45,440 nt of DNA from Methylobacterium adhaesivum (GTDB taxonomy: Bacteria; Pseudomonadota; Alphaproteobacteria; Rhizobiales; Beijerinckiaceae): NCBI RefSeq assembly GCF_022179065.1, contig NZ_BPQD01000033.1, positions 1 through 45,440 on the forward strand, given 5' to 3'. Below, piece after piece: positions 34,851 through 44,117 of this stretch; the stretch's first letter is position 1; the number at the start of each line of letters is the position of its first letter. The position numbers were made by a program, and so were the translations under genes. The notes under the pieces are model-generated. The model was not told the origin of the DNA, made no database searches, and worked only from the letters and a program-made list of their open reading frames with translations.

Positions 34851-36146
34851 ATGACCACCATCGCCGATCGGAGCTCCACCGATCTCGCGGACCTGCACGC
34901 CCGCGCCCGCGTCGCCTACGAGGCCTTCAAGGCCCGGGGGCTCAAGCTCGACATGACCCGGGGCAAACCCTCGCCCGAGCAGCTCGACCTCGCCGCGGGC
35001 ATGCTGGGTCTCGCCGGCAACGGCGACTACGTCACGCAGGCGGGCGAGGACGCGCGCAACTACGGCGGCCAGCAGGGCATCGCCGAGGTCCGGGCCCTGT
35101 TCACCCACCTCCTCGACGCGCCGGCCGACCAGATCGTGGTCGGCGACAATTCGAGCCTCGCGATGATGCACGACAGCATCGCCTGGGCCCTGCTCACGGG
35201 CGTGCCGGGCTCCGCCAAACCGTGGTCGAAGGAGAGCGACATCGCCTTCCTATGCCCGGTGCCGGGCTACGACCGCCACTTCGCCCTGTGCGAGGCCTAC
35301 GGCATCCGCATGATCCCCGTGCCGATGACCGGGCAAGGCCCCGACATGGACGTGGTCGAAGCGGCGGTGGCCGATCCGGCCGTGCGCGGCATGTGGTGCG
35401 TGCCGAAATACTCGAATCCCTCGGGCGAGACCTATTCCGACGAGACCGTCCGGCGCCTTGCCGCCATGAAGGCGGCCGCCCCGGATTTCCGCCTGTTCTG
35501 GGACAACGCCTACGCTGTGCACCACCTCACGCCGGAGCGTGTCACTGTTGCCAACATCCTGACGCTCTGCGCCGAGGCCGGCAATCCGGACCGGGCCTTC
35601 GTCTTCGCCTCCACCTCGAAGATCACCCTGGCGGGCGCCGGCCTCGCCTTCTTCGCGGGCTCGCCCGACAACGTGCGCTGGTACCTCGCCCGTGCCTCGA
35701 AGCGCACCATCGGGCCGGACAAGCTCAACCAGCTCCGTCACGTCCGCTTCCTGCGCGACGGCGCGGGCCTCGATGCCCACATGGACGCGCACCGCGCCCT
35801 GTTGGCCCCGAAATTCGCCGCCGTAGAGGAGGCCCTGTCGCGCCATCTTGCCGGCACGGGCGCCGCCCGGTGGACGAAGCCGGAGGGCGGCTACTTCATC
35901 ACCGTGGAAGCCCGCGACGGCACGGCGACGGAGGTGGTGCGCTTGGCCAAGGAAGCCGGCCTCGCCCTCACGCCGGCCGGGGCGACCTCGCCCTACGGTC
36001 GCGACCCGCGCGACAGCGTTCTGCGCCTCGCCCCGTCCTATCCGAGCCTGAAGGACGTCACCGCCGCCGCCGAGGGCATCGCCGTGTGCATCCTTCTTGC
36101 ATCCGTCGAAGCCGAGCGCCGGACGCGCGAACGCAACGCCGCGTAA
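34851..36146 (+). CDS. aspartate aminotransferase (fold type I, PF12897 type)
   Basis: This 431-residue PLP enzyme is of the Asp_aminotransf (subgroup 1c) family, distinct from E. coli AspC. Typical blocks are LDMTRGKPSPEQLDLA, DARNYGGQQGIAEVRALF, VPGYDRHFALCEAYGI, VPKYSNPSGETYSDETVRRL, FRLFWDNAYAVHHLTPE and the PLP lysine K257 in FASTSKITLAGAGLAFFAGS. It transfers the amino group between aspartate and 2-oxoglutarate. The start is ATG 34851; 16 upstream in-frame codons are not needed. Confidence 0.9.
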   Translation: MTTIADRSSTDLADLHARARVAYEAFKARGLKLDMTRGKPSPEQLDLAAGMLGLAGNGDYVTQAGEDARNYGGQQGIAEVRALFTHLLDAPADQIVVGDNSSLAMMHDSIAWALLTGVPGSAKPWSKESDIAFLCPVPGYDRHFALCEAYGIRMIPVPMTGQGPDMDVVEAAVADPAVRGMWCVPKYSNPSGETYSDETVRRLAAMKAAAPDFRLFWDNAYAVHHLTPERVTVANILTLCAEAGNPDRAFVFASTSKITLAGAGLAFFAGSPDNVRWYLARASKRTIGPDKLNQLRHVRFLRDGAGLDAHMDAHRALLAPKFAAVEEALSRHLAGTGAARWTKPEGGYFITVEARDGTATEVVRLAKEAGLALTPAGATSPYGRDPRDSVLRLAPSYPSLKDVTAAAEGIAVCILLASVEAERRTRERNAA

Positions 36147-36208
36147 TCCGTCCGACGCAAACCGGAAACCGGCGTGCCCCAGGGTGCGCTGGTCATCGGA
36201 GGGCGATC

Positions 36209-36646
36209 ATGTCGGGTCGAATCACACTGGGAACCTTCGGTTTCGACGCCTTGTCGGCGCTTCTTCCGGACCCCGCCGGGGCCCGGACGTCCTGGGCCTC
36301 GGGCACCTACATCTACGCTAGCCCGTGCGCGATGGCGGAGGACGCGACGGAGCGGCGCGTCACCCTGCGGCGCTCGCCCCTCGGCGACTCCCTCGTGTAC
36401 GAGGCCGCCACCCTTTCGGCGCCGGTCCGGGTCGAGGCCGTCACCGTCGATACGGCTACGAAGGGCGTCGCCTTCGCGGCGGAGGCCGACGGTCACCCGA
36501 TCCGCTTCACCGGCACCCTCGCGGTCGATGCCCTCGCGGGCGTGCTGGAGGACGAGTCCGGCCCGCACCCCGTTCATCTGGCGCGCGTCCTGCGCCCGCA
36601 CGGTGATGCGACCTGCCGGGCGGAGGCGCCCGGCGCCGCACGATAA
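36209..36646 (+). CDS. hypothetical protein, 145 aa
   Basis: I recognise no family. The product (MSGRITLGTFGFDALSALLP, then YIYASPCAMAEDATERRVTL, VTVDTATKGVAFAAEADG) looks like a soluble all-beta protein. There is no signal peptide or membrane segment. GGAGGGCGATC before ATG 36209 provides a ribosome site. It is 62 bp after the aminotransferase gene. Confidence 0.6.
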   Translation: MSGRITLGTFGFDALSALLPDPAGARTSWASGTYIYASPCAMAEDATERRVTLRRSPLGDSLVYEAATLSAPVRVEAVTVDTATKGVAFAAEADGHPIRFTGTLAVDALAGVLEDESGPHPVHLARVLRPHGDATCRAEAPGAAR

Positions 36647-36694
36647 CGGCCATCGCGCGTTGCAGTCCGGCGGACACCTTATAAGAGTTCCGCC

Positions 36695-37231
36695 ATGACC
36701 GTTCGCCTTCCCATCGTTTGCGCCCTCGCCCTGCCGATCCTCATCCCCCTTGGGCCGGCCCACGCGGCCGATGCCTGCGATGCCCTCACGGCCCGGATCA
36801 TCCGCGCCACGGGTGCCTCGCTCGCCGGCCGCGCCGGACCGGGGGCGGTGTTCCGGGCAGCCGATGCCGAGCGGATGAGCCTCGCCTGCCGGGCGCCCCG
36901 CCGGATGGTGTTCGGGTCCCTGTCCCGCGAGCCGGAACGACGCTTCTTCAACCTCGTCGGACAGGCGGCGCAAGCGCTCACGGGCGCGAAGGCCAAGGCC
37001 GTAGAGACCCTCGCCCTGGCTCTGCACCAGGATTCCCTCCTGACGGGGACGCCCCGCCAAGAGCGCTTCAAACAAGCGATCCTGCGCTGCGAGACCGGAC
37101 CACGCGACGACAGCCTCGCCGGATCCCTCACGGTGTGCATCGTGACCGCCGCCAGGTCTGCTTCCGCCAAGCCGACATCCAGGCCCCTGCGCCGCCGCGC
37201 CGGCCTTTTCGCGAACCGATTGGCGGGCTAG
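36695..37231 (+). CDS. secreted hypothetical protein, 178 aa
   Basis: A signal peptide is clear (MTVRLPIVCALALPILIPLG, ending AHAA). The mature part is helical (DACDALTARIIRATGASLAG, RRFFNLVGQAAQALTGAKAK) and contains four Cys that could form two disulfides: CDALT, LACRAPRR, LRCETGP and TVCIV. I recognise no family. It lies 9 bp before kdsA and may share its transcript. Confidence 0.65.
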   Translation: MTVRLPIVCALALPILIPLGPAHAADACDALTARIIRATGASLAGRAGPGAVFRAADAERMSLACRAPRRMVFGSLSREPERRFFNLVGQAAQALTGAKAKAVETLALALHQDSLLTGTPRQERFKQAILRCETGPRDDSLAGSLTVCIVTAARSASAKPTSRPLRRRAGLFANRLAG

Positions 37232-37240
37232 ACCGCCTCC

Positions 37241-38095
37241 ATGTCAGAGATCGCCCCCACTTCCGCAGGTCCCGTCGTTCAGGCGGGGGCCGTGGCCTTC
37301 GCCAACCATCTGCCCTTCGCGCTCATCGCGGGTCCATGCCAGCTCGAGAGCCGCGACCACGCCGTCGAGATCGCGGACGCGCTCAAGGCTATGACCGACC
37401 GCCTCGGCATCGGCCTCGTGTTCAAGGCGTCGTTCGATAAGGCCAACCGCACCTCGGGCGCCACGGCGCGCGGCCTCGGCCTCGAGAGTGCCCTGCCGAT
37501 CTTCGCCGAGATCAAGGAGCGGTTCGGCCTCCCCGTCCTCACGGACGTGCACGAGGCCGGGCAATGCGCCGTCGCGGCGGAGGTGATCGACGTGTTGCAG
37601 ATCCCGGCCTTCCTGTGCCGGCAGACCGACCTGCTGCTCGCCGCCGCCGCCACGGGCCGTGTGGTCAACGTGAAGAAGGGCCAGTTCCTCGCCCCCTGGG
37701 ACATGGCCCACGTCGCCGCCAAGGTCACGGGCGCCGGCAACCCCAACGTACTCGTGACCGAACGCGGCGCCTCGTTCGGCTACAACACCCTCGTCTCCGA
37801 CATGCGTAGCCTGCCGATCATGGCGCGGGTGACCCATGGCGCTCCGGTGGTGTTCGATGCCACCCATTCGGTGCAGCAGCCGGGCGGGCAGGGCGCCACC
37901 TCGGGCGGACAGCGCGAGTTCGTGGCCGTGCTCGCCCGTGCGGCCGTGGCCGTGGGGGTGGCGGGCCTCTTCATCGAGACCCATCCCGACCCCGATCACG
38001 CCCCCTCGGACGGCCCCAACATGGTGGCCCTGAAGGATATGCCCGCTCTCCTCGCGACGCTGCAAGCCTTCGATCGGCTCGCAAAGGCAGCGTGA
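37241..38095 (+). CDS. kdsA: 3-deoxy-8-phosphooctulonate synthase (KDO-8-phosphate synthase)
   Basis: This 284-residue TIM-barrel enzyme condenses arabinose-5-phosphate and PEP to KDO-8-phosphate for lipopolysaccharide core. Motifs: [83 protein letters not shown] and [17 protein letters not shown]. Cys near the first strand (GPCQLES) places it in the class with the metal-ligand Cys, so a metal-dependent form is likely. The start is ATG 37241. Confidence 0.96.
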   Translation: MSEIAPTSAGPVVQAGAVAFANHLPFALIAGPCQLESRDHAVEIADALKAMTDRLGIGLVFKASFDKANRTSGATARGLGLESALPIFAEIKERFGLPVLTDVHEAGQCAVAAEVIDVLQIPAFLCRQTDLLLAAAATGRVVNVKKGQFLAPWDMAHVAAKVTGAGNPNVLVTERGASFGYNTLVSDMRSLPIMARVTHGAPVVFDATHSVQQPGGQGATSGGQREFVAVLARAAVAVGVAGLFIETHPDPDHAPSDGPNMVALKDMPALLATLQAFDRLAKAA

Positions 38096-38142
38096 TCGTC
38101 ACCAGCCGGCCGATCGGAAGATTTAGCCCCGGGGCGGCGGCA

Positions 38143-38167
38143 GGAACCTTCGGCATCCTTTCGTGTT
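38143..38167 (+). promoter_or_regulatory. candidate EcfG (sigma-EcfG/PhyR) stress promoter
   Basis: GGAAC (38143-38147), 16-nt spacer, TGTT (38164-38167), against the alphaproteobacterial general-stress consensus GGAAC-N16/17-CGTT (one mismatch). It lies 37 bp upstream of the Gly/Tyr-rich gene start. Confidence 0.5.
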
Positions 38168-38203
38168 GTTCTCTTCAAGAGATGCAACTTTTCGAGGAGC
38201 CAC

Positions 38204-38524
38204 ATGCGTAAGCTTGCAATGATCACGGCCGTGACGCTTTCCCTTGGCGGCTTGGCGGCGGCGACTGCCGCCGAAGCCCGTCCCGGCCACGGTCACGGAT
38301 ACGGTCGTGGCGGCTATGCCCATGGTGGTTACGGTCATCGCGGTTATGCCTATCGCGGCGGCGGCCGTCGCGGCATTGGAACCGGCGCAGCGGTCGGCCT
38401 CGGGATCGCGGGTCTCGCGGCCGGCGCCATCGCGGCGGGCGCCGCGCGAGACTCCTACTACCGCGGTGGCTATGACCGTCCGGCCTACGGCTACGGTGCC
38501 CCGGCCTATGGGTATGGCTACTGA
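38204..38524 (+). CDS. secreted Gly/Tyr-rich protein
   Basis: This 106-residue protein has a signal peptide (MRKLAMITAVTLSLGGLAAA, ending AAEA). His/Gly/Tyr repeats follow (GHGHGYGRGGYAHGGYGHRG), then a glycine-zipper-like hydrophobic segment (GIGTGAAVGLGIAGLAAGAI) and an ending of repeated GYG/YGY units (PAYGYGAPAYGYGY). The zipper suggests membrane or surface association. I cannot name a function. A strong terminator (38554-38582) follows. The EcfG-type promoter in front suggests stress or stationary-phase induction. Confidence 0.75.
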   Translation: MRKLAMITAVTLSLGGLAAATAAEARPGHGHGYGRGGYAHGGYGHRGYAYRGGGRRGIGTGAAVGLGIAGLAAGAIAAGAARDSYYRGGYDRPAYGYGAPAYGYGY

Positions 38525-38553
38525 TAGACCATTCAGATCGAGAAATAGAGAAA

Positions 38554-38582
38554 GGGGCGTCCCTCGCGGGACGCCCCTTTTT
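38554..38582 (+). terminator. strong intrinsic terminator
   Basis: GGGGCGTCCC (38554-38563) pairs perfectly with GGGACGCCCC (38568-38577), 4-nt loop, followed by TTTTT. It is flanked by AAA/TTT, so it could also stop the convergent queF transcript. Confidence 0.93.
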
Positions 38583-38613
38583 CCATGCCCGGCGTCAAAA
38601 CTGGAGCTTTCGC

Positions 38614-39078
38614 TCAACGCGCCCGATAGGGCGGCACGCCCTGCTCGGGCAGCCAGACCGACTTTAACGGTTCGCCCGTCTGCCAGAACACGTCGATCGG
38701 AATGCCGCCGCGTGGGTACCAGTATCCGCCGATGCGCAGGTAGCGCGGCGCGAGAAGCTCGGTCAGCGTCAAGCCGATGCCGACGGTGCAATCCTCGTGG
38801 AACGCGCCGTGGTTGCGGAACGCCGTGAGGTAGAGCTTGAGCGATTTCGATTCCACGAGCCACTGGTCCGGCACGTAGTCGATGACCAGAATCGCGAAAT
38901 CCGGCTGGCCCGTGACCGGGCAGAGCGAGGTGAATTCCGGCACCGTGAAGCGGGCGAGGTAATCCGTGCCAGGATGCGGGTTCGGCACCCGGTCGAGGCG
39001 GGCTTCCTCGGGGGAAGCGGGCAGGGGCGTGGTCTGCCCGAGTTGCAGCGTTTCGGGGTTCAGGGGGCTGTGCGTCAT
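38614..39078 (-). CDS. queF: NADPH-dependent preQ0 reductase QueF
   Basis: This 154-residue unimodular QueF reduces 7-cyano-7-deazaguanine to preQ1 in queuosine synthesis. Diagnostic residues: nucleophile Cys53 ([15 protein letters not shown]), Asp60, and the NADPH motif E76-S-K-S-L-K81 ([22 protein letters not shown]). [21 protein letters not shown] block follows. The start is ATG 39078; the frame extends further upstream but toward the divergent eno region. It is convergent with the Gly/Tyr-rich gene and shares its terminator. Confidence 0.96.
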   Translation of the reverse strand: MTHSPLNPETLQLGQTTPLPASPEEARLDRVPNPHPGTDYLARFTVPEFTSLCPVTGQPDFAILVIDYVPDQWLVESKSLKLYLTAFRNHGAFHEDCTVGIGLTLTELLAPRYLRIGGYWYPRGGIPIDVFWQTGEPLKSVWLPEQGVPPYRAR

Positions 39079-39091
39079 GCACCCGCTATAG

Positions 39092-40645
<1,554 letters not shown>

Positions 40646-40667
40646 GCCTCGCTCCCCTGAGGATCGG

Positions 40668-40697
40668 ACGGCCGCGACGGGTGTCGCGGCCGTTTTT
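40668..40697 (+). terminator. intrinsic terminator after eno
   Basis: ACGGCCGCGAC (40668-40678) pairs perfectly with GTCGCGGCCGT (40683-40693), followed by TTTT (40694-40697). Confidence 0.9.
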
Positions 40698-40723
40698 CGT
40701 TTGCGGCGCCCTATATCTCGGCG

Positions 40724-41134
40724 ATGGATACGACGCCCACCGCCCCACTGACCGTCTACTACGATGGCGCCTGCCCCCTCTGTGCGGCCGAGATCCGCAC
40801 CTATCGCCGGAACCGGGGCGCCGATGCCCTCGCCTGGGTGGATGTGAGCCAGGATGGCCCGGCCGATCTCGGCGGCCTCTCGCGCGCCGATGCCCGGGCG
40901 CGTTTCCATGTGCGCGACCGGGCGGGACGCCTCGCCTCGGGCGCCGCCGGTTTCTTCACCCTGTGGTCGCACCTGCCCGGATGGCGCCGCCTCGCGTGGA
41001 TCCGGCATGTCCCGGGCGTGCCGTGGCTCGCCGAGGGCGCCTATCGCCTGTTCCTGCCCTTGCGGCCCTGGATCGCCCGCCGCCTCGGCGGTCGGAGGGC
41101 CTGCGACGACGCCTGCGGCCCGGGGCCACGCTGA
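40724..41134 (+). CDS. DCC family thiol-disulfide oxidoreductase-like protein (DUF393)
   Basis: This 136-residue protein has the DxxCxxC signature of the DUF393/DCC family at its N-terminus (TVYYDGACPLCAAEIRTYRR; Cys17 and Cys20). It continues with VDVSQDGPADLGGLSRADAR, FHVRDRAGRLASGAAGFFTL, and a membrane-proximal hydrophobic end (VPGVPWLAEGAYRLFLPLRP). There is no signal peptide. The function of the family is undefined, though a thioredoxin-like fold is predicted. It ends 5 bp before the DUF1345 gene, forming a two-gene operon. Confidence 0.9.
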   Translation: MDTTPTAPLTVYYDGACPLCAAEIRTYRRNRGADALAWVDVSQDGPADLGGLSRADARARFHVRDRAGRLASGAAGFFTLWSHLPGWRRLAWIRHVPGVPWLAEGAYRLFLPLRPWIARRLGGRRACDDACGPGPR

Positions 41135-41139
41135 TCCGC

Positions 41140-41796
41140 ATGCGCAATCCCTTGAGGCCCTTGTGGCTGCGCCCCCGCCTCCTCGGCTCGCTCCTCCTCG
41201 TCGGCATCATCGCCGCCGTGGTCCCGGTCCAGGGAGTCACCGTCCGGCTCCTCGTCGGCTGGTGCCTCGGCGTCGTGGTCTATACCGGCCTCATCACGTG
41301 GCAGGCGACGCGGCAGGACGAATCGACCCTGCGCCGGGAGGCCTCGCGCCTCGACGACAGCGCCTTCGCCGTCTCCGTCTTCGCGATCCTGGCGGCGGCG
41401 GCGAGCTTCGGCGCCGTGGCGATGCTGGTGCTCGGCCAGCACGAGAACGAAGGCCCCCGCCTCGCCCATCTGGGGCTTGCCGCCGCCACGATGCTGTGCG
41501 CGTGGACGTTCGTTCAGGTGGTCTTCACGGTGCATTACGCCCACCTCTATTACGGCTCGACGGAGGAGGGCGGTCCACGCGGCGGCCTTGACTTCAACGG
41601 CGACACCAATCCGGATTTCTGGGATTTCCTGTACTTCTCCGTGACCCTCGGGGCGACCTCCCAGACCTCCGACACGGCCATCACCAGCAAGCGCATGCGC
41701 CGCGTCGTGACGGTGCAGACCCTCTACGCCTACCTGTTCAACACCAGCGTCCTCGCGCTCGCCATCAACATGGCGGCGGGCGTCGCCCAGCATTGA
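41140..41796 (+). CDS. DUF1345 family membrane protein
   Basis: This 218-residue integral membrane protein has about five helices: LGSLLLVGIIAAVVPV, LLVGWCLGVVVYTGLITW, VSVFAILAAAASFGAVAMLV, LGLAAATMLCAWTFVQVVFT and LYAYLFNTSVLALAINMAA. A conserved loop, NPDFWDFLYFSVTLGATSQT, matches the DUF1345 signature and resembles ion-channel pore segments (FxYFSxTLGxTxQ). The start is ATG 41140 (MRNPLRPLW). Its function is unknown. The palindromic repeat copy 2 begins immediately after the stop. Confidence 0.88.
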   Translation: MRNPLRPLWLRPRLLGSLLLVGIIAAVVPVQGVTVRLLVGWCLGVVVYTGLITWQATRQDESTLRREASRLDDSAFAVSVFAILAAAASFGAVAMLVLGQHENEGPRLAHLGLAAATMLCAWTFVQVVFTVHYAHLYYGSTEEGGPRGGLDFNGDTNPDFWDFLYFSVTLGATSQTSDTAITSKRMRRVVTVQTLYAYLFNTSVLALAINMAAGVAQH

Positions 41797-41875
41797 GAGT
41801 GCCTCACAAAGCTCCCGATCATCGCCGGTTCTCACTCTAGGTGCTGCGGCGCAGCGGGCGTTTTGTAAGAGACAC
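41797..41875. repeat. palindromic intergenic repeat, copy 2
   Basis: This 79-bp element begins directly after the DUF1345 stop codon and is about 80% identical to 8997-9074. The ends are CTCACAAAG and CTTTTGT-like inverted repeats (CTCACAAA at 41803-41810, TTTTGTAAGAG at 41861-41871). A conserved core GATC-A/T-TCGCCGGTT is shared. Confidence 0.7.
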
Positions 41876-41991
41876 TGCGTCTCGTGTCGCCCCCCCGCCG
41901 CTCGGGCGGTGCGCTGCGGGGTGGCAGGCCGGGAGGCGGCTTGATATGGACGGTCCGGGCTTAAGGAAGGGGCTCGGGTGGGAGGGAACAC

Positions 41992-42243
41992 ATGCACACC
42001 GACGCGGTCCAGGCACGGCTGACCGCTCTCTTTCGCGACGTGTTCGGCGACCCCGCTCTGGTCATCCATCCCGACACCACGGCGAACGACGTCGAGGGCT
42101 GGGATTCGGGGCGGATGATCGAGCTCATCGTCGCGGCGGAATCCGAGTTCGGCATCCGCTTCACCACCCGCGAGGTGGACGGCATGGCCCGGGTGGCTGA
42201 TTTCATCGCCATCATCGCGCGCAAGACGGCGGATCGGTCCTGA
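41992..42243 (+). CDS. free-standing acyl carrier protein
   Basis: This 83-residue small ACP has the phosphopantetheine serine at Ser39 in GWDSGRMIELI. Helices 1 (AVQARLTALFRDVFGD) and 2-3 (DVEGWDSG, ELIVAAESEFGIRF) follow the ACP fold. It resembles specialised ACPs that carry non-fatty-acid starter or extender units, rather than the housekeeping AcpP. A GGGAGGGAAC site precedes ATG 41992. The stop overlaps the CTG proposed as the FkbH start (CTGA), so the two are co-expressed and probably work together. Confidence 0.9.
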   Translation: MHTDAVQARLTALFRDVFGDPALVIHPDTTANDVEGWDSGRMIELIVAAESEFGIRFTTREVDGMARVADFIAIIARKTADRS

Positions 42244-44117
42244 GACTTCCCCTCGCTTGGCTGCCCGAACCGAAGACCTGGGCGGACGCGGCGGTCGGTG
42301 ACCTGTCCTGGGACGGGCTCAAGGCCCTCGCCAACACCCGTCTCGACCCCGCTCGCACCAACGCCCTCGACCGCATGCTGCGGAAGGCCTGTCCCGAAGG
42401 ACCGCCGCCGGACCTCGCGACGCGACCGGTGAGTCTGGCCATCCTGTCTTCCTCCACGGTCTCGCATCTCCTGCCGGCCATTCGCGTCGGCGGCCTGCGG
42501 CGCGGCCTCTGGATCGAGACCTACGAGGCGCCGTTCGGCGCCTACGCGCAGGATCTGGCCGACCCCGCTTCCGGGCTGCACGCGTTCCGGCCCGATGCGG
42601 TGCTGTTCGCCCACGACACCCCGCACGTCACCGCCGGGCTTAGCCCCGGCGCCGGCCCGGAGGAGGCGGCCGAGGCCCGCGCCCAAGCTCTTGCCCGCCT
42701 GCGCGCGGGATGGCGAAGCGCCCGGGACGGCTTCCGGTGCCCGGTGATCCAGCAGACTCTGTTGCCGGTGGCGCTCCCCCTGCTGGGCTGCAACGAACAC
42801 AGATTGCCGGGTTCGCGCCACCATGCCGTGCCGCTCCTCAACGGGGCGATCCGCGCGGCGGCCGAGGAGGACGGGGTCGACATCCTGGCCCTCGACGAGG
42901 CGGTGACCGCCCACGGTTTGTCGGCCTGGCACGATCCCGTCTGGTGGCTGCGGGCCAAGCAGGCGGTGGCCCCCTCCGCCGCGCCCCTCTACGGCGACCT
43001 CGTCGCCCGCCTCCTCGCGGCCGGGCAGGGCTTGTCGAAGAAGTGTCTCGTGCTCGACCTCGACAACACCCTGTGGGGTGGGGTGGTGGGGGATGACGGC
43101 ACCGCCGGGATCGTGCTGGGCCAGGGCAGCGCCGAGGGCGAGGCCTATCTCGTCCTCCAGGCCTATGCCCGGGATCTGGCCGCGCGCGGCATCGTCCTCG
43201 CCGTCGTCTCCAAGAACGACATGGCCAACGCCCTCGACGTGTTCGACAACCACCCCGAGATGCTCCTGCGCCGGGGCGACATCGCGGTGTTCCTCGCGAA
43301 CTGGGACGACAAGGCGACGAACCTGCGCCGGGTCGCCGAGACCCTGAACATCGGCCTCGACACCCTCGTCTTCGTCGACGACAATCCGTTCGAGCGCGCG
43401 TGGGTCCAGGCCGAACTCCCCATGGTGGCGGTGCCGGAACTGCCGGAGGATCCGGCCCTCTATGCGGCCCGCATCGCCGAGGCCGGCTACTTCGAGGCCC
43501 TGAACCTCACGCAAGAGGACCGGGCGCGCGGCGCCCACTACGCCGCCAATGCGGCGCGGGCGGCGGCCGTATCGGAAACGGGCGATCTTCGCGCCTACCT
43601 CGCCGGCCTCGAGATGCGCCTGATCTGGCGCCGGTTCGACACCGTCGGACTGCCACGCATCGTGCAATTGATCAACAAGACCAATCAGTTCAACCTCACC
43701 ACACGGCGCACCACCGAGGACGAGGTCCGAGCCCTTCTTACCGACCCGCACGCCATCGCCCTGCAGTTCCGCCTCGTCGATCGGCTCGGCGACAACGGCA
43801 TGATCGGGGTGGTGGTGGCGCGAGAAACCGAGCCCGGTACCTATGCCATCGAGACCTGGCTCATGAGTTGCCGGGTGCTAGGCCGGGGTGTCGAGACGGC
43901 CATTCTCGCGGTCCTTGCCGAGGCGGCGGCCGGGGCAGGGGCCGACCACCTCGTCGGCCGCTACCGGCCGACCCCGAAGAACGCAATGGTGCGGGGCCAT
44001 TACGCGGGGCTCGGGTTCACGCCCGTCGCGACGGAGGCGGACGGAAGCGAAACCTTTCGTCTCTCGCTCGACGCTTACAGGCCGGGGCCGAGTCCCATCG
44101 TCATCGCCCAGGGTTGA
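42240..44117 (+). CDS. FkbH-like HAD-family protein
   Basis: This protein resembles FkbH enzymes, which load a glyceryl group from 1,3-bisphosphoglycerate onto an ACP. From CTG 42240 it has 625 residues: an N-terminal SGNH-like domain (SLAILSSSTVSHLLPAIRVG, ALPLLGCNEHRLPGSRHH), a HAD domain (D273-x-D275 in LVLDLDNTLWGGVVGDDG; LVFVDDNPFERAW near 380) and a C-terminal GNAT-like domain (LIWRRFDTVGLPRIVQLINK, then GYRPTPKNAMV). The first ATG is 42375. The 45 codons before it use GC-rich third positions and match the conserved FkbH start (RLPLAWLPEPKTW), so I extend to CTG. Confidence 0.8.
   Translation: MRLPLAWLPEPKTWADAAVGDLSWDGLKALANTRLDPARTNALDRMLRKACPEGPPPDLATRPVSLAILSSSTVSHLLPAIRVGGLRRGLWIETYEAPFGAYAQDLADPASGLHAFRPDAVLFAHDTPHVTAGLSPGAGPEEAAEARAQALARLRAGWRSARDGFRCPVIQQTLLPVALPLLGCNEHRLPGSRHHAVPLLNGAIRAAAEEDGVDILALDEAVTAHGLSAWHDPVWWLRAKQAVAPSAAPLYGDLVARLLAAGQGLSKKCLVLDLDNTLWGGVVGDDGTAGIVLGQGSAEGEAYLVLQAYARDLAARGIVLAVVSKNDMANALDVFDNHPEMLLRRGDIAVFLANWDDKATNLRRVAETLNIGLDTLVFVDDNPFERAWVQAELPMVAVPELPEDPALYAARIAEAGYFEALNLTQEDRARGAHYAANAARAAAVSETGDLRAYLAGLEMRLIWRRFDTVGLPRIVQLINKTNQFNLTTRRTTEDEVRALLTDPHAIALQFRLVDRLGDNGMIGVVVARETEPGTYAIETWLMSCRVLGRGVETAILAVLAEAAAGAGADHLVGRYRPTPKNAMVRGHYAGLGFTPVATEADGSETFRLSLDAYRPGPSPIVIAQG

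Noticed and set aside
34645-34854. Short frame after degP
   Set aside because: It consists of translated terminator stems (Pro/Gly/Leu-rich) and overlaps the aminotransferase start.
41961-43751. 596-codon minus-strand frame across ACP and FkbH genes
   Set aside because: It is antisense to two genes with clear motifs; no motif of its own.
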